NCBI GenBank assembly: GCA_902802565.1
Contig: CADCMP010000001.1
Location: 64,711 to 116,968 of the forward strand
DNA from: Oscillospiraceae bacterium
GTDB taxonomy: Bacteria; Bacillota; Clostridia; Oscillospirales; Oscillospiraceae
DNA length: 52,258 nucleotides
Direction: 5' to 3'
Each line of letters opens with the position of its first letter. Within the stretch, counting starts at the first letter, position 1. The notes under the pieces are model-generated. The model ran no database searches. It was not told the origin of the DNA and saw only the letters and a program-made list of their open reading frames with translations. Made by a program: the position numbers and the translations under genes. Below, in pieces: positions 9,642 through 17,711 of this stretch.

Positions 9642-11264
9642 TTGAAGATCACGTTTATTGGCGCCGCCCATGAGGTGACCGGCAGCATGACGCTGCTGGA
9701 AGTCGGGGATAAAAAGGGCCTCATTGACTGCGGTATGGAACAGGGGAAGGACCTGTTCAAAAACGCCGAACTGCCGGTGACGGCAGGGGAGATCGATTTT
9801 GTGCTGCTGACCCATGCCCATATCGATCACTCCGGAAACCTTCCGCTTCTGTACAAACAGGGATTCCGGGGCAACGTGTTTGCCACGGAGGCCACCTGCA
9901 ACCTGTGCGATATCATGCTGCAGGACTGTGCCCATATCCAGATGCAGGAGGCGGAATGGAAGACCCGCAAGGAGATGCGGAAGGGCAACGCCGCGGTGGA
10001 ACCCATTTACGACATGGAGGATGTGCAGGGTCTGCTGGGCACCATGATCCCGTGCCGCTATCACGAGATGATCGAGGTCAACGACTGTGTGTCCATCCGG
10101 TTCACGGATGTGGGGCACCTGCTGGGATCGGCCTGCATCGAGGTGTGGCTCACGGAGGACGGCCAGGAAAGGAAGATCACCTTCTCCGGCGACCTGGGCA
10201 ACTCCAATCAGCCCATCCTGCGGGATCCCCAGACCGTGGAGGAGACCGAGTATCTGATGATGGAGACCACCTACGGCGACCGGAATCACGAGCGGGTGCA
10301 CACGGACTACGTGTCCGAACTGGCGGAGATCATCCAGACCACCATGGACCGGGGCGGCAATGTGGTCATCCCGTCCTTTGCCATCGGCCGCACCCAGGAG
10401 ATGCTCTACTTCATCCGGGAGATCAAGAACCGGGGCCTCGTCCGGGGTCACGACAGTTTTCCCGTCTATGTGGACAGCCCGCTGGCAGTGGAAGCCACCG
10501 GGATCTTTCTGCAGTGTGATCTGGACTTCGTGGACGATGAGATGGCGGCCATCGTGCGGCGGGGCGAGAACCCGCTGGTATTTCCGGGACTGCACACCTC
10601 CGTCTCCACGGACGAGTCCAAGGCCATCAATGCCGATACCGAGCCGAAAGTCATCATCTCCGCCTCCGGCATGTGCGACGCCGGCCGCATCCGCCACCAT
10701 CTGAAGCACAATCTGTGGCGTCCGGAATGCACCGTCCTGTTCGTGGGATATCAGGCGGAAGGGACCCTGGGAAGGATCCTCATCGACGGCATCAAGAAAC
10801 AGGTCAAGCTCTTTGACGAGGATATCGAGGTGCGCGCGGAAGTGCGCGTGCTGCCCGGTGTCAGCGGACATGCCGACCAGCAGGGTCTTCTCAACTGGCT
10901 GCTGTCCATTGCGGAAAAACCGAAGATGGTGTTCCTCAATCACGGAGACCCGGAATCCTGCGAAGCGTTCCGGGACAAGATCCGGGAGCTGGGCTACGAG
11001 GCATTTGCCCCCTACAGCGGTACCAGCTTCGATCTGATCCGGGGCCAATTCGATGTCGTCACGGAAGGGATCGCCATCGAAAAGACGGAACCGGAAGCAT
11101 CGAAACCCAGAGAGAATCCCGTGTTTGCCGCGCTGGTCCAGGCGGGAGAGCGCCTGATGGCTGTCATCCGGGATCTGAAGGGAAGCCCCAACAAGGAGCT
11201 GCGTGCCTTCGAGCGGCAGGTCACGAAACTGGCGGAGCGCCTGGAGAACTACCGCAACAGCTGA
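9642..11264 (+). CDS. Beta-CASP metallo-beta-lactamase-fold ribonuclease-like protein
   Basis: The protein has 540 residues. The N-terminal metallo-beta-lactamase domain carries the zinc motif HAHIDH at residues 58-63, followed by further histidines (DVGHLLGSA). A beta-CASP insertion follows (FAIGRTQEMLYFI; SASGMCDAGRIRHHL), then the RMMBL segment (HADQQGLLNWL, FLNHGDPES). This is the architecture of CPSF73/YSH1-like RNA nucleases and related bacterial proteins; RNA cleavage is expected from the family but not proved. About 60 extra C-terminal residues form a charged helix. The start is TTG 9642 with GAGGTG seven bases upstream. It is apparently monocistronic, with its own promoter and terminator. 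Confidence 0.88.
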   Translation: MKITFIGAAHEVTGSMTLLEVGDKKGLIDCGMEQGKDLFKNAELPVTAGEIDFVLLTHAHIDHSGNLPLLYKQGFRGNVFATEATCNLCDIMLQDCAHIQMQEAEWKTRKEMRKGNAAVEPIYDMEDVQGLLGTMIPCRYHEMIEVNDCVSIRFTDVGHLLGSACIEVWLTEDGQERKITFSGDLGNSNQPILRDPQTVEETEYLMMETTYGDRNHERVHTDYVSELAEIIQTTMDRGGNVVIPSFAIGRTQEMLYFIREIKNRGLVRGHDSFPVYVDSPLAVEATGIFLQCDLDFVDDEMAAIVRRGENPLVFPGLHTSVSTDESKAINADTEPKVIISASGMCDAGRIRHHLKHNLWRPECTVLFVGYQAEGTLGRILIDGIKKQVKLFDEDIEVRAEVRVLPGVSGHADQQGLLNWLLSIAEKPKMVFLNHGDPESCEAFRDKIRELGYEAFAPYSGTSFDLIRGQFDVVTEGIAIEKTEPEASKPRENPVFAALVQAGERLMAVIRDLKGSPNKELRAFERQVTKLAERLENYRNS

Positions 11265-11283
11265 GCCGAATACGGAAAAACGG

Positions 11284-11318
11284 AAAACCGGCCCTGCCGC
11301 AAGGACAGGACCGGTTTT
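11284..11318. terminator. Bidirectional intrinsic terminator
   Basis: A 13-bp stem with one mismatch (arms beginning AAAACCGG and ending CCGGTTTT) has a nine-base loop. It lies between the ends of two convergent genes and can serve both. Confidence 0.88.
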
Positions 11319-11332
11319 ATTGCGTTCAGCCG

Positions 11333-12241
11333 TTATTTTTTCTCGTCATGGAAATCCTGCAGGATCTCCTCCACTTTCTCCTCCGCATCCACGGAACGGG
11401 ACTGGAAACGTCCCTGAAGCTTCGTCAGGAAGGAACTGCGCTCCTCGCTGCGGATCTTTTCCGGATCCTCCGGGCCGGCTTCCATGTTGCTCATCAGACG
11501 TACCAGGTACACCAGCAGCAGAGCGGCGTTGGAGACCACGATCAGGACCAGGCCCAGGTTCAGGCTGTCCGCCACCACCAGGATGCTCAGAAATGCCCCC
11601 AGCATGATGAAGTACAGGGTCTTGAAGGGACTGGTGCGTCCGTAGGCAAACCCCGCGATATAGTAGAAGGCGATGGCGCAGCAGGCATAGGCCAGGATCT
11701 GGATGGAGTAGACCCACACCGAGGGATTGGTGGCATGGATCTTGTAGCAGTTGATCAGCCCGATGCCGTACAGCAGGATGGGGATGGTCATCAGCAGGGC
11801 AATGGTGCCGTCACTGACATCGCTGGCGATGGAGCGGAACACCACGGGCGTGAGGATCCCCGAGACCATGGCGCAGACACCGAAGACCAGAGTCAGAGCG
11901 GGACTGGAGTTGTCCAGCCCGGTGAGGATGAGGATCAGACCTCCCAGCACCTCCACCGCGGCGATGATCATGGGAGCGGTCATCTGACGGTCTCCCGTCC
12001 CCTTCAGGGCGGTGCGCACATTGTCGGATACGGTCATGTTCTTCTCGTGGATGCCCTGGACGATGAGGAAAAACCAGATCGCGGCGCCCAGCACCACCAG
12101 AAAGACCAGGATATTCAGAGGACTGTTGGTGGACAGCCCGTTTTCATCAAAAGCAATCTGATTCTGCAGCCAGCGGCAGAAGGAGCCGAAGGCTCCGGCG
12201 CCGACGACGATCGCCAGATTGGCCAGTGCGTTTTTTCGCAT
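11333..12241 (-). CDS. Polytopic membrane protein of unknown function
   Basis: This 302-residue protein has about eight predicted membrane helices in roughly residues 8-235, followed by a charged cytoplasmic tail of about 65 residues with acidic and basic coiled-coil character. I do not recognise a family. Arg/Trp-containing loops are short and no catalytic motif is evident. It has its own promoter and a GGAAGGA site before ATG 12241, and converges on the beta-CASP nuclease gene. Its promoter is divergent from that of the pseudokinase-lectin gene, only about 30 bases apart, so the two may be co-regulated; a functional link is only a guess. Confidence 0.75.
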   Translation of the reverse strand: MRKNALANLAIVVGAGAFGSFCRWLQNQIAFDENGLSTNSPLNILVFLVVLGAAIWFFLIVQGIHEKNMTVSDNVRTALKGTGDRQMTAPMIIAAVEVLGGLILILTGLDNSSPALTLVFGVCAMVSGILTPVVFRSIASDVSDGTIALLMTIPILLYGIGLINCYKIHATNPSVWVYSIQILAYACCAIAFYYIAGFAYGRTSPFKTLYFIMLGAFLSILVVADSLNLGLVLIVVSNAALLLVYLVRLMSNMEAGPEDPEKIRSEERSSFLTKLQGRFQSRSVDAEEKVEEILQDFHDEKK

Positions 12242-12282
12242 TGCAATCCTTCCGTTTCTGTTGTCATTTCGTATGTCACAAC

Positions 12283-12311
12283 ATTTTATACTTAATTGCG
12301 GATCACGTCAA
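12283..12311 (-). promoter_or_regulatory. Promoter of the unknown membrane protein gene
   Basis: Read on the minus strand, -35 TTGACG (12306-12311) and -10 TAAAAT (12283-12288) have a 17-base spacer, about 40 bases before the ATG. Confidence 0.75.
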
Positions 12312-12341
12312 CAACAGGCACAAGTTCTGGGGGTCTGTGAT

Positions 12342-12370
12342 TTGACTTAAAATAGGAAGAATGCTATTAT
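12342..12370 (+). promoter_or_regulatory. Promoter of the pseudokinase-lectin gene
   Basis: The -35 TTGACT (12342-12347) and extended -10 TGC-TATTAT (12365-12370) have a 17-base spacer. The predicted transcript begins near 12377. An in-frame TTG at 12389 is too close and has no ribosome-binding site, which supports ATG 12410 as the start. Confidence 0.85.
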
Positions 12371-12409
12371 GTCAACATATAGCCGTTATTGACTGCGGAG
12401 GGTTTGTTT

Positions 12410-14224
12410 ATGGACCATAACAGAAAAGACAAGAACGGCACTCTCTTCAGTGAATGGTTTCGTCAGATGGATCGTCGGGAACTGATCGAGACGATCTCCC
12501 AGCTGTGCGATGCCGTGATCAGGGATGCCGGAGAAAACAATTACCGCGGCGGGATCCGCCCGGGAAATATTTTCCGCAACGAGCAGGGTGAGATCACCCT
12601 CGGCGACGGCGGAATGCCGCAGAGAAGCAGCTGGACCGCGGAACAGCTGGAGTTCATCTCTCCGGAGGAATTCTGGAACGGAGAGGCTTCCACACGATCC
12701 GACGTGTATTCACTGGGTCTGCTGATCTATTACTGCATTTCCGGAGGCAAGCTGCCCTTCCAGCCGGACAAGAAGAAGCTGTCCGCGGAAGAGCGCGCCA
12801 AGACCGTCCGCCGCAGAATGGGCGGAGAGCCCATCAATGCTCCGGAAGGGAGCGGAAAGAGCCTGGGCTCCATCATCGAGAAAGCCCTTTCCTTCCGTCC
12901 GGAAGACCGTTACACCTCCGTGGATGATCTTCCCATCGTGCTGAAGCTGTGCCTGAAGGAACTGGATTCTCCCAAGCCTTCGGAGCCGGTGATCGAGAAG
13001 ACGGAAGAGGAACTGTCGGATGCCGAGAACATGATGGTGGGCATCATCAGCAAGGCAGCGGAAGAAGCCGCACTGTCCGACGGCGAGAAGAAAGAAGCCG
13101 CGGCTCCGGAAGAGACCGAGTCGCTGGAAGATATCGAGGTGGAGATCGTCGACATGGACGAGGAACCGGAAGCCGAAGCCTCCGGCGAAGAAGTCCCCGC
13201 CGAGAACGAGCCCGAAGAGACCGCCGGAGAAGCTCCGGCAGAGGAGGCCGAAGAGCCCGCACCTGCCGAAGAAGCAGCCGCCGAAGAAACACCCGCCGAA
13301 ACGCCGGCGGAGGAAGTCCCGGCAGAGGAGCCTGCCGCCGTGGAAGAGCCGGCAGCGGAAGAACCCGAGGCCGGGGAAGAGGCGAAACCGGAAGAAGAGT
13401 CCGACGGCAAGGCAGCGGCCGCTGCCGCCGCAGCTGCAGCCGCGGCTGCAGGCACGGTCCTGGCATCCAAGGACGAACGCATCGGATCCGGAGCCGGCCC
13501 CAGAACTCCGTCGAAGAGACCGGAGAAGGGTCAGGGGAACTCCAGACCTGCCGTGTCCTATCAGACCGGCTCGAAGAAACCGAATCCTTCTTCCAAGAAA
13601 AAGAAAAAGAAGAGCTACCGCGGGGTGCTGGCACTGCTCCTTCTGTGTGCACTGCTGGTCCTGGCCGCCATTATCCTCCATGCCATAACAAAGCATACGC
13701 AGGAACCGGCGGAACCCACCCCGACTGCGGTTCCCACCGCCACACAGGCCGCCGAGACGGATGTCGTTCCCGAGCCGCCTGAGACCAGCGAGCCGGAACC
13801 GTCCGAGGCTCCGGAAGCGGCACTGACCGTTTACAAGGAAGACTCCAGCTGGACTGCCGCAGAGAGCAAGTGCGAATCCCTGGGCGGACATCTGGCCGTG
13901 ATCCACAATGAGGAAGAACTGCAGGAGATCATCTCTCTTGCCAAGCAGCAGGGAATGCGCTTCATCTGGATCGGATGTCAGAGAATGTCCGACGGTGCAC
14001 TGCACTGGGTCAACGGAGATGCCATCGACTACTACGTATGGGCAGACGGCGAGCCGTCCCTCATCGGCAGCGGCGGTGAGTCCGAGAACTACATCATGCT
14101 CTGGAACACCAGAGAGGATCTCACCGGAGAATGGGTCTACAACGATGTCGGAAACAATCCCGCAATGGAATATGCCTCCACATACAGCGGACGCATGGGA
14201 TACATCCTGCAGACCGGAAACTGA
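12410..14224 (+). CDS. Membrane protein: degenerate kinase C-lobe, acidic linker, TM helix, extracellular C-type-lectin-like domain
   Basis: The protein has 604 residues; ATG 12410 is seven bases after GGAGGG. Residues about 20-185 match the C-lobe of a Ser/Thr kinase: RGGIRPGNIF replaces HRDxKPxN with the catalytic Asp changed to Gly, LGDGG replaces DFG, then SPEEF (APE-like), SDVYSLGLLIYY and the subdomain XI arginine (PEDRY). The N-lobe with P-loop and VAIK lysine is missing, so it is a pseudokinase. Residues about 200-345 are Glu/Ala/Pro repeats, then 13 alanines, a Lys-rich stop and one membrane helix (about 415-435). A Pro/Thr linker leads to a C-terminal domain with SWTAAESKCESLGGHLAVI and WIG/EW positions typical of C-type-lectin-like folds. 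Topology is kinase-like inside, lectin-like outside. Function is unknown. Confidence 0.85.
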   Translation: MDHNRKDKNGTLFSEWFRQMDRRELIETISQLCDAVIRDAGENNYRGGIRPGNIFRNEQGEITLGDGGMPQRSSWTAEQLEFISPEEFWNGEASTRSDVYSLGLLIYYCISGGKLPFQPDKKKLSAEERAKTVRRRMGGEPINAPEGSGKSLGSIIEKALSFRPEDRYTSVDDLPIVLKLCLKELDSPKPSEPVIEKTEEELSDAENMMVGIISKAAEEAALSDGEKKEAAAPEETESLEDIEVEIVDMDEEPEAEASGEEVPAENEPEETAGEAPAEEAEEPAPAEEAAAEETPAETPAEEVPAEEPAAVEEPAAEEPEAGEEAKPEEESDGKAAAAAAAAAAAAAGTVLASKDERIGSGAGPRTPSKRPEKGQGNSRPAVSYQTGSKKPNPSSKKKKKKSYRGVLALLLLCALLVLAAIILHAITKHTQEPAEPTPTAVPTATQAAETDVVPEPPETSEPEPSEAPEAALTVYKEDSSWTAAESKCESLGGHLAVIHNEEELQEIISLAKQQGMRFIWIGCQRMSDGALHWVNGDAIDYYVWADGEPSLIGSGGESENYIMLWNTREDLTGEWVYNDVGNNPAMEYASTYSGRMGYILQTGN

Positions 14225-14236
14225 TCGATACCACCC

Positions 14237-14266
14237 ACAGCCGGGCATTTGCCCGGCTGTTTTTTT
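14237..14266 (+). terminator. Intrinsic terminator after the pseudokinase-lectin gene
   Basis: A perfect 10-bp stem (ACAGCCGGGC / GCCCGGCTGT) with loop ATTT is followed by seven T residues. Confidence 0.95.
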
Positions 14267-14307
14267 GAGTTCGGCGGCACCTTCCTTTCCGGGGAGACCG
14301 TCAAACC

Positions 14308-14338
14308 GGGGATTTTTTCTGAAAAACAAAAAATCCCC
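14308..14338. repeat. Perfect 11-bp inverted repeat upstream of the MerR promoter
   Basis: Arms GGGGATTTTTT and AAAAAATCCCC flank a nine-base loop. No T tract follows the stem, so it is not a standard terminator on the plus strand. It may be a second transcription barrier insulating the MerR promoter, or a DNA-binding site. Confidence 0.55.
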
Positions 14339-14350
14339 CTGCGTAAGGTA

Positions 14351-14381
14351 TTGCTCGTTACGCAGCGTCATGATGTAGAAT
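14351..14381 (+). promoter_or_regulatory. MerR-type promoter with 19-bp spacer and operator dyad
   Basis: The -35-like TTGCTC (14351-14356) and -10 TAGAAT (14376-14381) are 19 bases apart, the overlong spacing that MerR regulators correct by twisting DNA. An imperfect dyad, TTACGC-A-GCGTCA (14358-14370), lies in the spacer where MerR operators sit. GCGTAA recurs at 14341 and 14387. It directly precedes the merR-like gene, implying autoregulation (inference). Confidence 0.7.
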
Positions 14382-14406
14382 CCATGGCGTAAGGGAGGTG
14401 AAAGCT

Positions 14407-15132
14407 ATGTCCAAATACACAACGGGAGAGCTGGCGAAGCTCTGCGGTGTTACCGTTCGAACGGTTCAGTATTATGATACCAGGGGCATCCTGGTCCCCA
14501 GTGAGCTGTCCGAAGGCGGAAGACGGCTTTACTCGGAAGACGATCTGAAGCTCATGAAGATCATCTGCTTTCTGCGGGAACTGGATCTTCCCCTCGATGC
14601 CATCTCGCAGATCCTGGAGGAAGAGCATCCCGAGAAAGTGATCTCACTGCTGATCGAGCAGCAGGAGGAAGCCCTTTCCGATGAGATCTCCGAAAAACAG
14701 GAAAAACTGGAAAAGCTTCGTGAACTGAAAAACGGACTGAAAAGCAGATCCGCATTCTCTCTCGAATCCATCGGTGACATAGCCGTATTTATGGAAGGCA
14801 GGAAAAAACTGAAAAAGATGCGCTGGATGATGATCCTCACCGGGATCCCGGTCACGGCACTGCAGTGGTTTTCCATCATCTATTGGATCATCTGCGGCGT
14901 CTGGTGGCCCTTCGTCATCTGGGTGCTGGTGGCGGTTCCCTGGGGGATCCTGGTCAGCCGGTACTACTTCAATCATGTGAAATATATCTGCCCGGAATGC
15001 CACGAGGTGTTCAAACCCGCTCTGAAGGAAGCCTTCTGGGCGAATCACACGCCCACCGCCCGTAAGCTGACATGCTCCGGATGCGGTCACAGAGGCTTCT
15101 GCGTGGAAGTATGGGGAGGTGACGGAAGATGA
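14407..15132 (+). CDS. Membrane-anchored MerR-family regulator with C-terminal zinc ribbon
   Basis: The protein has 241 residues; ATG 14407 lies six bases after GGGAGGTG. A MerR winged helix (TTGELAKLCGVTVRTVQYYD, residues 5-24) and its wing region (GGRRLYSEDDL) are clear. A coiled-coil dimerisation helix follows (about 85-112). Two membrane helices occupy about 139-162 and 165-186, an unusual feature for MerR proteins. The C-terminus has a CPECH...CSGCGH zinc ribbon with cysteines 195, 198, 223 and 226. Both ends should be cytoplasmic. The stop overlaps the ATG of a YhfC-type intramembrane protease gene in ATGA. The inference is a tethered transcription factor controlled at the membrane, perhaps released by that protease. 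Confidence 0.88.
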   Translation: MSKYTTGELAKLCGVTVRTVQYYDTRGILVPSELSEGGRRLYSEDDLKLMKIICFLRELDLPLDAISQILEEEHPEKVISLLIEQQEEALSDEISEKQEKLEKLRELKNGLKSRSAFSLESIGDIAVFMEGRKKLKKMRWMMILTGIPVTALQWFSIIYWIICGVWWPFVIWVLVAVPWGILVSRYYFNHVKYICPECHEVFKPALKEAFWANHTPTARKLTCSGCGHRGFCVEVWGGDGR

Positions 15133-15971
15133 GTGAATTTGAGAATATCGTCATCGGGAAAAGCAGTATTCCGTCGCTGATCATCACCGTCGTTCTGATG
15201 ATCGCCATCCCCGTCGTCTTCTTTCTCTTCTGGCGCGGGAAGCATAAACAGAGGACCGGGATCCGGTATCTCCTGGCCGGAGCCGTCGGATTTCTGGTTT
15301 CCGCCCGTGTGCTGGAACTGGGCGTACATTATTTCTGTATCATTTCGGAGAATCCCGTTTCCCGGTTCATCAACGGAAATACCGCGGCGTTCGTCCTGTA
15401 CGGAATCACCATGGCGGGTGTTTTCGAGGAGTGCGGAAGACATATCATTCTGAAATACATCATGAAAAAGGACCGCACCCGTGAAAATGCGGTGCTGTAC
15501 GGCATCGGTCACGGCGGGATCGAGATCCTGGCGGTGCTCCTGCCCACGATGATCACCTATCTTGCCGTCGCCGTGCTGTTCTCTTCCGGGAATACGGAAT
15601 CGGCGCTCAGCGCACTGAAGATCACGGAGCAGACGGCTGCCGCCGCACTGCCGTCGGTCCAGGCCGCTGCCGCGTTCGATTACGGAATGATGGCCATGAA
15701 CGTCATGGAGCGTCTGTTCGCGATGTTCGCCCATATCGGACTGACGGTGATCGTTTTTTATGGCGTTGTGAATGCTAAGAAGCTCTGCCTGCCGGCCGCC
15801 ATCCTGCTGCATATGCTGATGGATACCTTTCCGGCCCTGTATCAGCGCGGCGTAGTGCCGTTGTGGTCAGTGGAAGTCTGGGTAGCTCTGTGTACTGTCG
15901 TGATTGGCTGGATCGCCGTGCAGCTCTACCGGAAGATGAAAGCACCGTCTTCCGCCGGAAGTGTTTTGTGA
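15129..15971 (+). CDS. YhfC-family intramembrane protease-like protein
   Basis: This 280-residue protein has about seven or eight membrane helices. Conserved polar residues within helices match the YhfC family, related to CPBP/Abi glutamic-type intramembrane proteases: EECGR (Glu100, Glu101, Arg104), YGIGHGGIE (His128), MERLFAMFAHIG (Glu194, His202) and HMLMDTFPALYQRG (His228, Asp232). Proteolytic activity is expected from clan membership and is not demonstrated for most members. The four-base overlap with the membrane-anchored MerR gene argues for joint function, with the regulator as the likely substrate (inference). Confidence 0.83.
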   Translation: MSEFENIVIGKSSIPSLIITVVLMIAIPVVFFLFWRGKHKQRTGIRYLLAGAVGFLVSARVLELGVHYFCIISENPVSRFINGNTAAFVLYGITMAGVFEECGRHIILKYIMKKDRTRENAVLYGIGHGGIEILAVLLPTMITYLAVAVLFSSGNTESALSALKITEQTAAAALPSVQAAAAFDYGMMAMNVMERLFAMFAHIGLTVIVFYGVVNAKKLCLPAAILLHMLMDTFPALYQRGVVPLWSVEVWVALCTVVIGWIAVQLYRKMKAPSSAGSVL

Positions 15972-15993
15972 TATGTATTTCAATTTGTATGAT
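15966..15993 (+). promoter_or_regulatory. Probable promoter of the membrane-anchored XRE gene
   Basis: TTGTGA (15966-15971, overlapping the preceding stop codon) and TATGAT (15988-15993) have a 16-base spacer and a TG before the -10. Confidence 0.55.
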
Positions 15994-16005
15994 TACCACA
16001 ATCAT
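15989..16005. promoter_or_regulatory. 17-bp palindrome overlapping the -10: candidate XRE operator
   Basis: Arms ATGATT and AATCAT with a five-base centre overlap the -10 of the predicted promoter. This is the usual place for an autorepressor site. The assignment to the adjacent XRE protein is inference. Confidence 0.5.
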
Positions 16006-16115
16006 GGGTTCCGCGTAGCCATGCAGCCTGATTCCACCTGAATTCTCTGAATGAGGGATGGACTTATATGCCATTTGATCATATGATGGTTCAAAACGAG
16101 AGGAGGATTTCTTCG

Positions 16116-16583
16116 ATGAATCAAATGGAGATTGGATCCTTTATAGCAAAAAAGAGAAAAGAAAAAAACTATACACAGGCGATTCTTGCCGAAAAACTTA
16201 GAGTATCAAATAAAACCATATCAAAGTGGGAAACAGGAAAAAGCATGCCGGATTATGCGGTTATCCAAAATCTATGTAGTGAATTGGATATCAGTCTTTC
16301 AGAACTGATGGACGCAGAGGAGAATGAATCCAACAGTATCCGTCCATATGATGAGGAACAGATCCTTGAACTGATAAGAAGAACTCAGAATCTAGAAAAT
16401 CAAAGGACTTCCTTATATGGAGCAATCCTGATTGTGATGGGAATCGCCCTGCTGACACTGAGTTTTGTGGTGGGAGGAAGCAACCTTCGGGATTTCTGTT
16501 CTGGTATATTATTAGGATTATCCATTGTTGAGATGCTGGCAGGAGTTTACATGCTGGCAAGAGGGTTCTCTAAACAGCAATAA
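16116..16583 (+). CDS. XRE-family regulator with two C-terminal membrane helices
   Basis: The protein has 155 residues; ATG 16116 follows AGGAGG by nine bases, while the upstream ATG at 16068 has no such site. Residues 5-62 are a classic XRE helix-turn-helix (IGSFIAKKRKEKNYTQ; VSNKTISKWETGKSMPD). After a short acidic/helical linker, two hydrophobic helices occupy about 98-118 and 127-149. It is thus a second membrane-tethered DNA-binding protein next to the MerR/protease pair. The coding sequence is visibly more AT-rich, with A-ending codons, than its neighbours, which suggests recent acquisition. A palindrome overlaps its promoter. Confidence 0.87.
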   Translation: MNQMEIGSFIAKKRKEKNYTQAILAEKLRVSNKTISKWETGKSMPDYAVIQNLCSELDISLSELMDAEENESNSIRPYDEEQILELIRRTQNLENQRTSLYGAILIVMGIALLTLSFVVGGSNLRDFCSGILLGLSIVEMLAGVYMLARGFSKQQ

Positions 16584-16641
16584 CAAATGAAAATGCATAT
16601 TGTTTCCGGACTGACTCCCGGAATATGGATTGCAACTTGAA

Positions 16642-16676
16642 AAAAACCACACGATGAATCACATCGTGTGGTTTTT
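16642..16676. terminator. Bidirectional intrinsic terminator
   Basis: A perfect 15-bp stem (AAAAACCACACGATG / CATCGTGTGGTTTTT) with a five-base loop lies between two convergent genes. Confidence 0.95.
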
Positions 16677-16703
16677 GATTATTGAATCGAAATGTGTCCG
16701 TGA

Positions 16704-17711
16704 TCAGCCGCCCAAAACCCAGCATTCGGTTTCCGGAAGATCGCCGGATACGATAGGGACGAAGCGGTAGGCCTTGTCGCCCACGGTAAAGTACTTGCTG
16801 CAGGCTTCCTGATATTCCGTATAGGACTCCGCATCCGTATAGCAGTAGATGCGGTCACAGACATTGGTGAACATCTTGATATCCTGGCCCGTCATGGTGC
16901 CGGTGGGATCGGAAATGGCATCCCGGGTCCCTACGGCAGACACTTTCACGCCCTTGCTGGAGATGGAGCGGGCCACGCTGAGGATGTAGCTGTTGATGAT
17001 GCTGGTGGCATCCTCTCCCGCGTTCTCATCCACGTACTTGAACTGATCGGCGCTGACGGAAGGATGCATGACATTGGTCAGCAGGATCTCATCGAATCCC
17101 ATGTCCGCAAGCTCCGTGCCCAGATCGATGACGTAGCTGCGCATCTCGGAACTGGTGGGATCGATCCAGCCGCCGTTGCCGTCAGTGTAGGTATCCCCGT
17201 CCGTTGTATGCAGCGCGGAGACGGCGTTGCGCTGGGACATGAAGCTGTCCACGCAGCAGCTGAGCTCTCCCACGAGCCAGATATCCTCGTGGGCCTTCTT
17301 CACCGCTTTCACGATGGCAGCCAGATCCTCCGTGCCGTTGACCATTCCGTCCGCCACTTCCATAACATGATCCATGCTGACGCTGGTGTAATCGATATAC
17401 ACCGCTTTCATGGCATCCAGATCATACCCGGCGGAGGCGGTGACGGAAGAGGTATCCGTCTTCTCCACCACGATCTCCTGCTGGCTGGGATCCCCCAGAT
17501 CCTCCGCGGTCTGGGCGTCCTCCTTCAGGATGGGAAATTCCACTTTGACCCCGTCCTGCGTATAGACGACATATTTCTGCAGCCCGTAAAACAGGAACGC
17601 CGTAATGGCCAGAAGGACCACCAGAGCAATGAGGGCAATGGTCACCCACTTGACCCATTTGCGGCGCAGCCGTTTTCCGCGATACAGGTGACTGTGAAAT
17701 AAATCAGACAT
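16704..17711 (-). CDS. Membrane-anchored putative glycoside hydrolase (DUF4015/GHL13-like)
   Basis: This 335-residue protein has a basic N-terminus and one membrane helix at about residues 20-45, so the bulk is extracellular. The TIM-barrel-like body has segments typical of putative glycoside hydrolases of the DUF4015 type: AVYIDYTS near the start, GGWIDPTSSEMRSYVIDL in the middle, then a repeat of beta-strand/helix units (FDEILLTNV, KVSAVGTRDA). Substrate is unknown; a cell-wall or capsule sugar is plausible. Its ATG overlaps the rpiB stop by eight bases. Family placement is from remembered motifs and should be checked by profile search. Confidence 0.62.
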   Translation of the reverse strand: MSDLFHSHLYRGKRLRRKWVKWVTIALIALVVLLAITAFLFYGLQKYVVYTQDGVKVEFPILKEDAQTAEDLGDPSQQEIVVEKTDTSSVTASAGYDLDAMKAVYIDYTSVSMDHVMEVADGMVNGTEDLAAIVKAVKKAHEDIWLVGELSCCVDSFMSQRNAVSALHTTDGDTYTDGNGGWIDPTSSEMRSYVIDLGTELADMGFDEILLTNVMHPSVSADQFKYVDENAGEDATSIINSYILSVARSISSKGVKVSAVGTRDAISDPTGTMTGQDIKMFTNVCDRIYCYTDAESYTEYQEACSKYFTVGDKAYRFVPIVSGDLPETECWVLGG

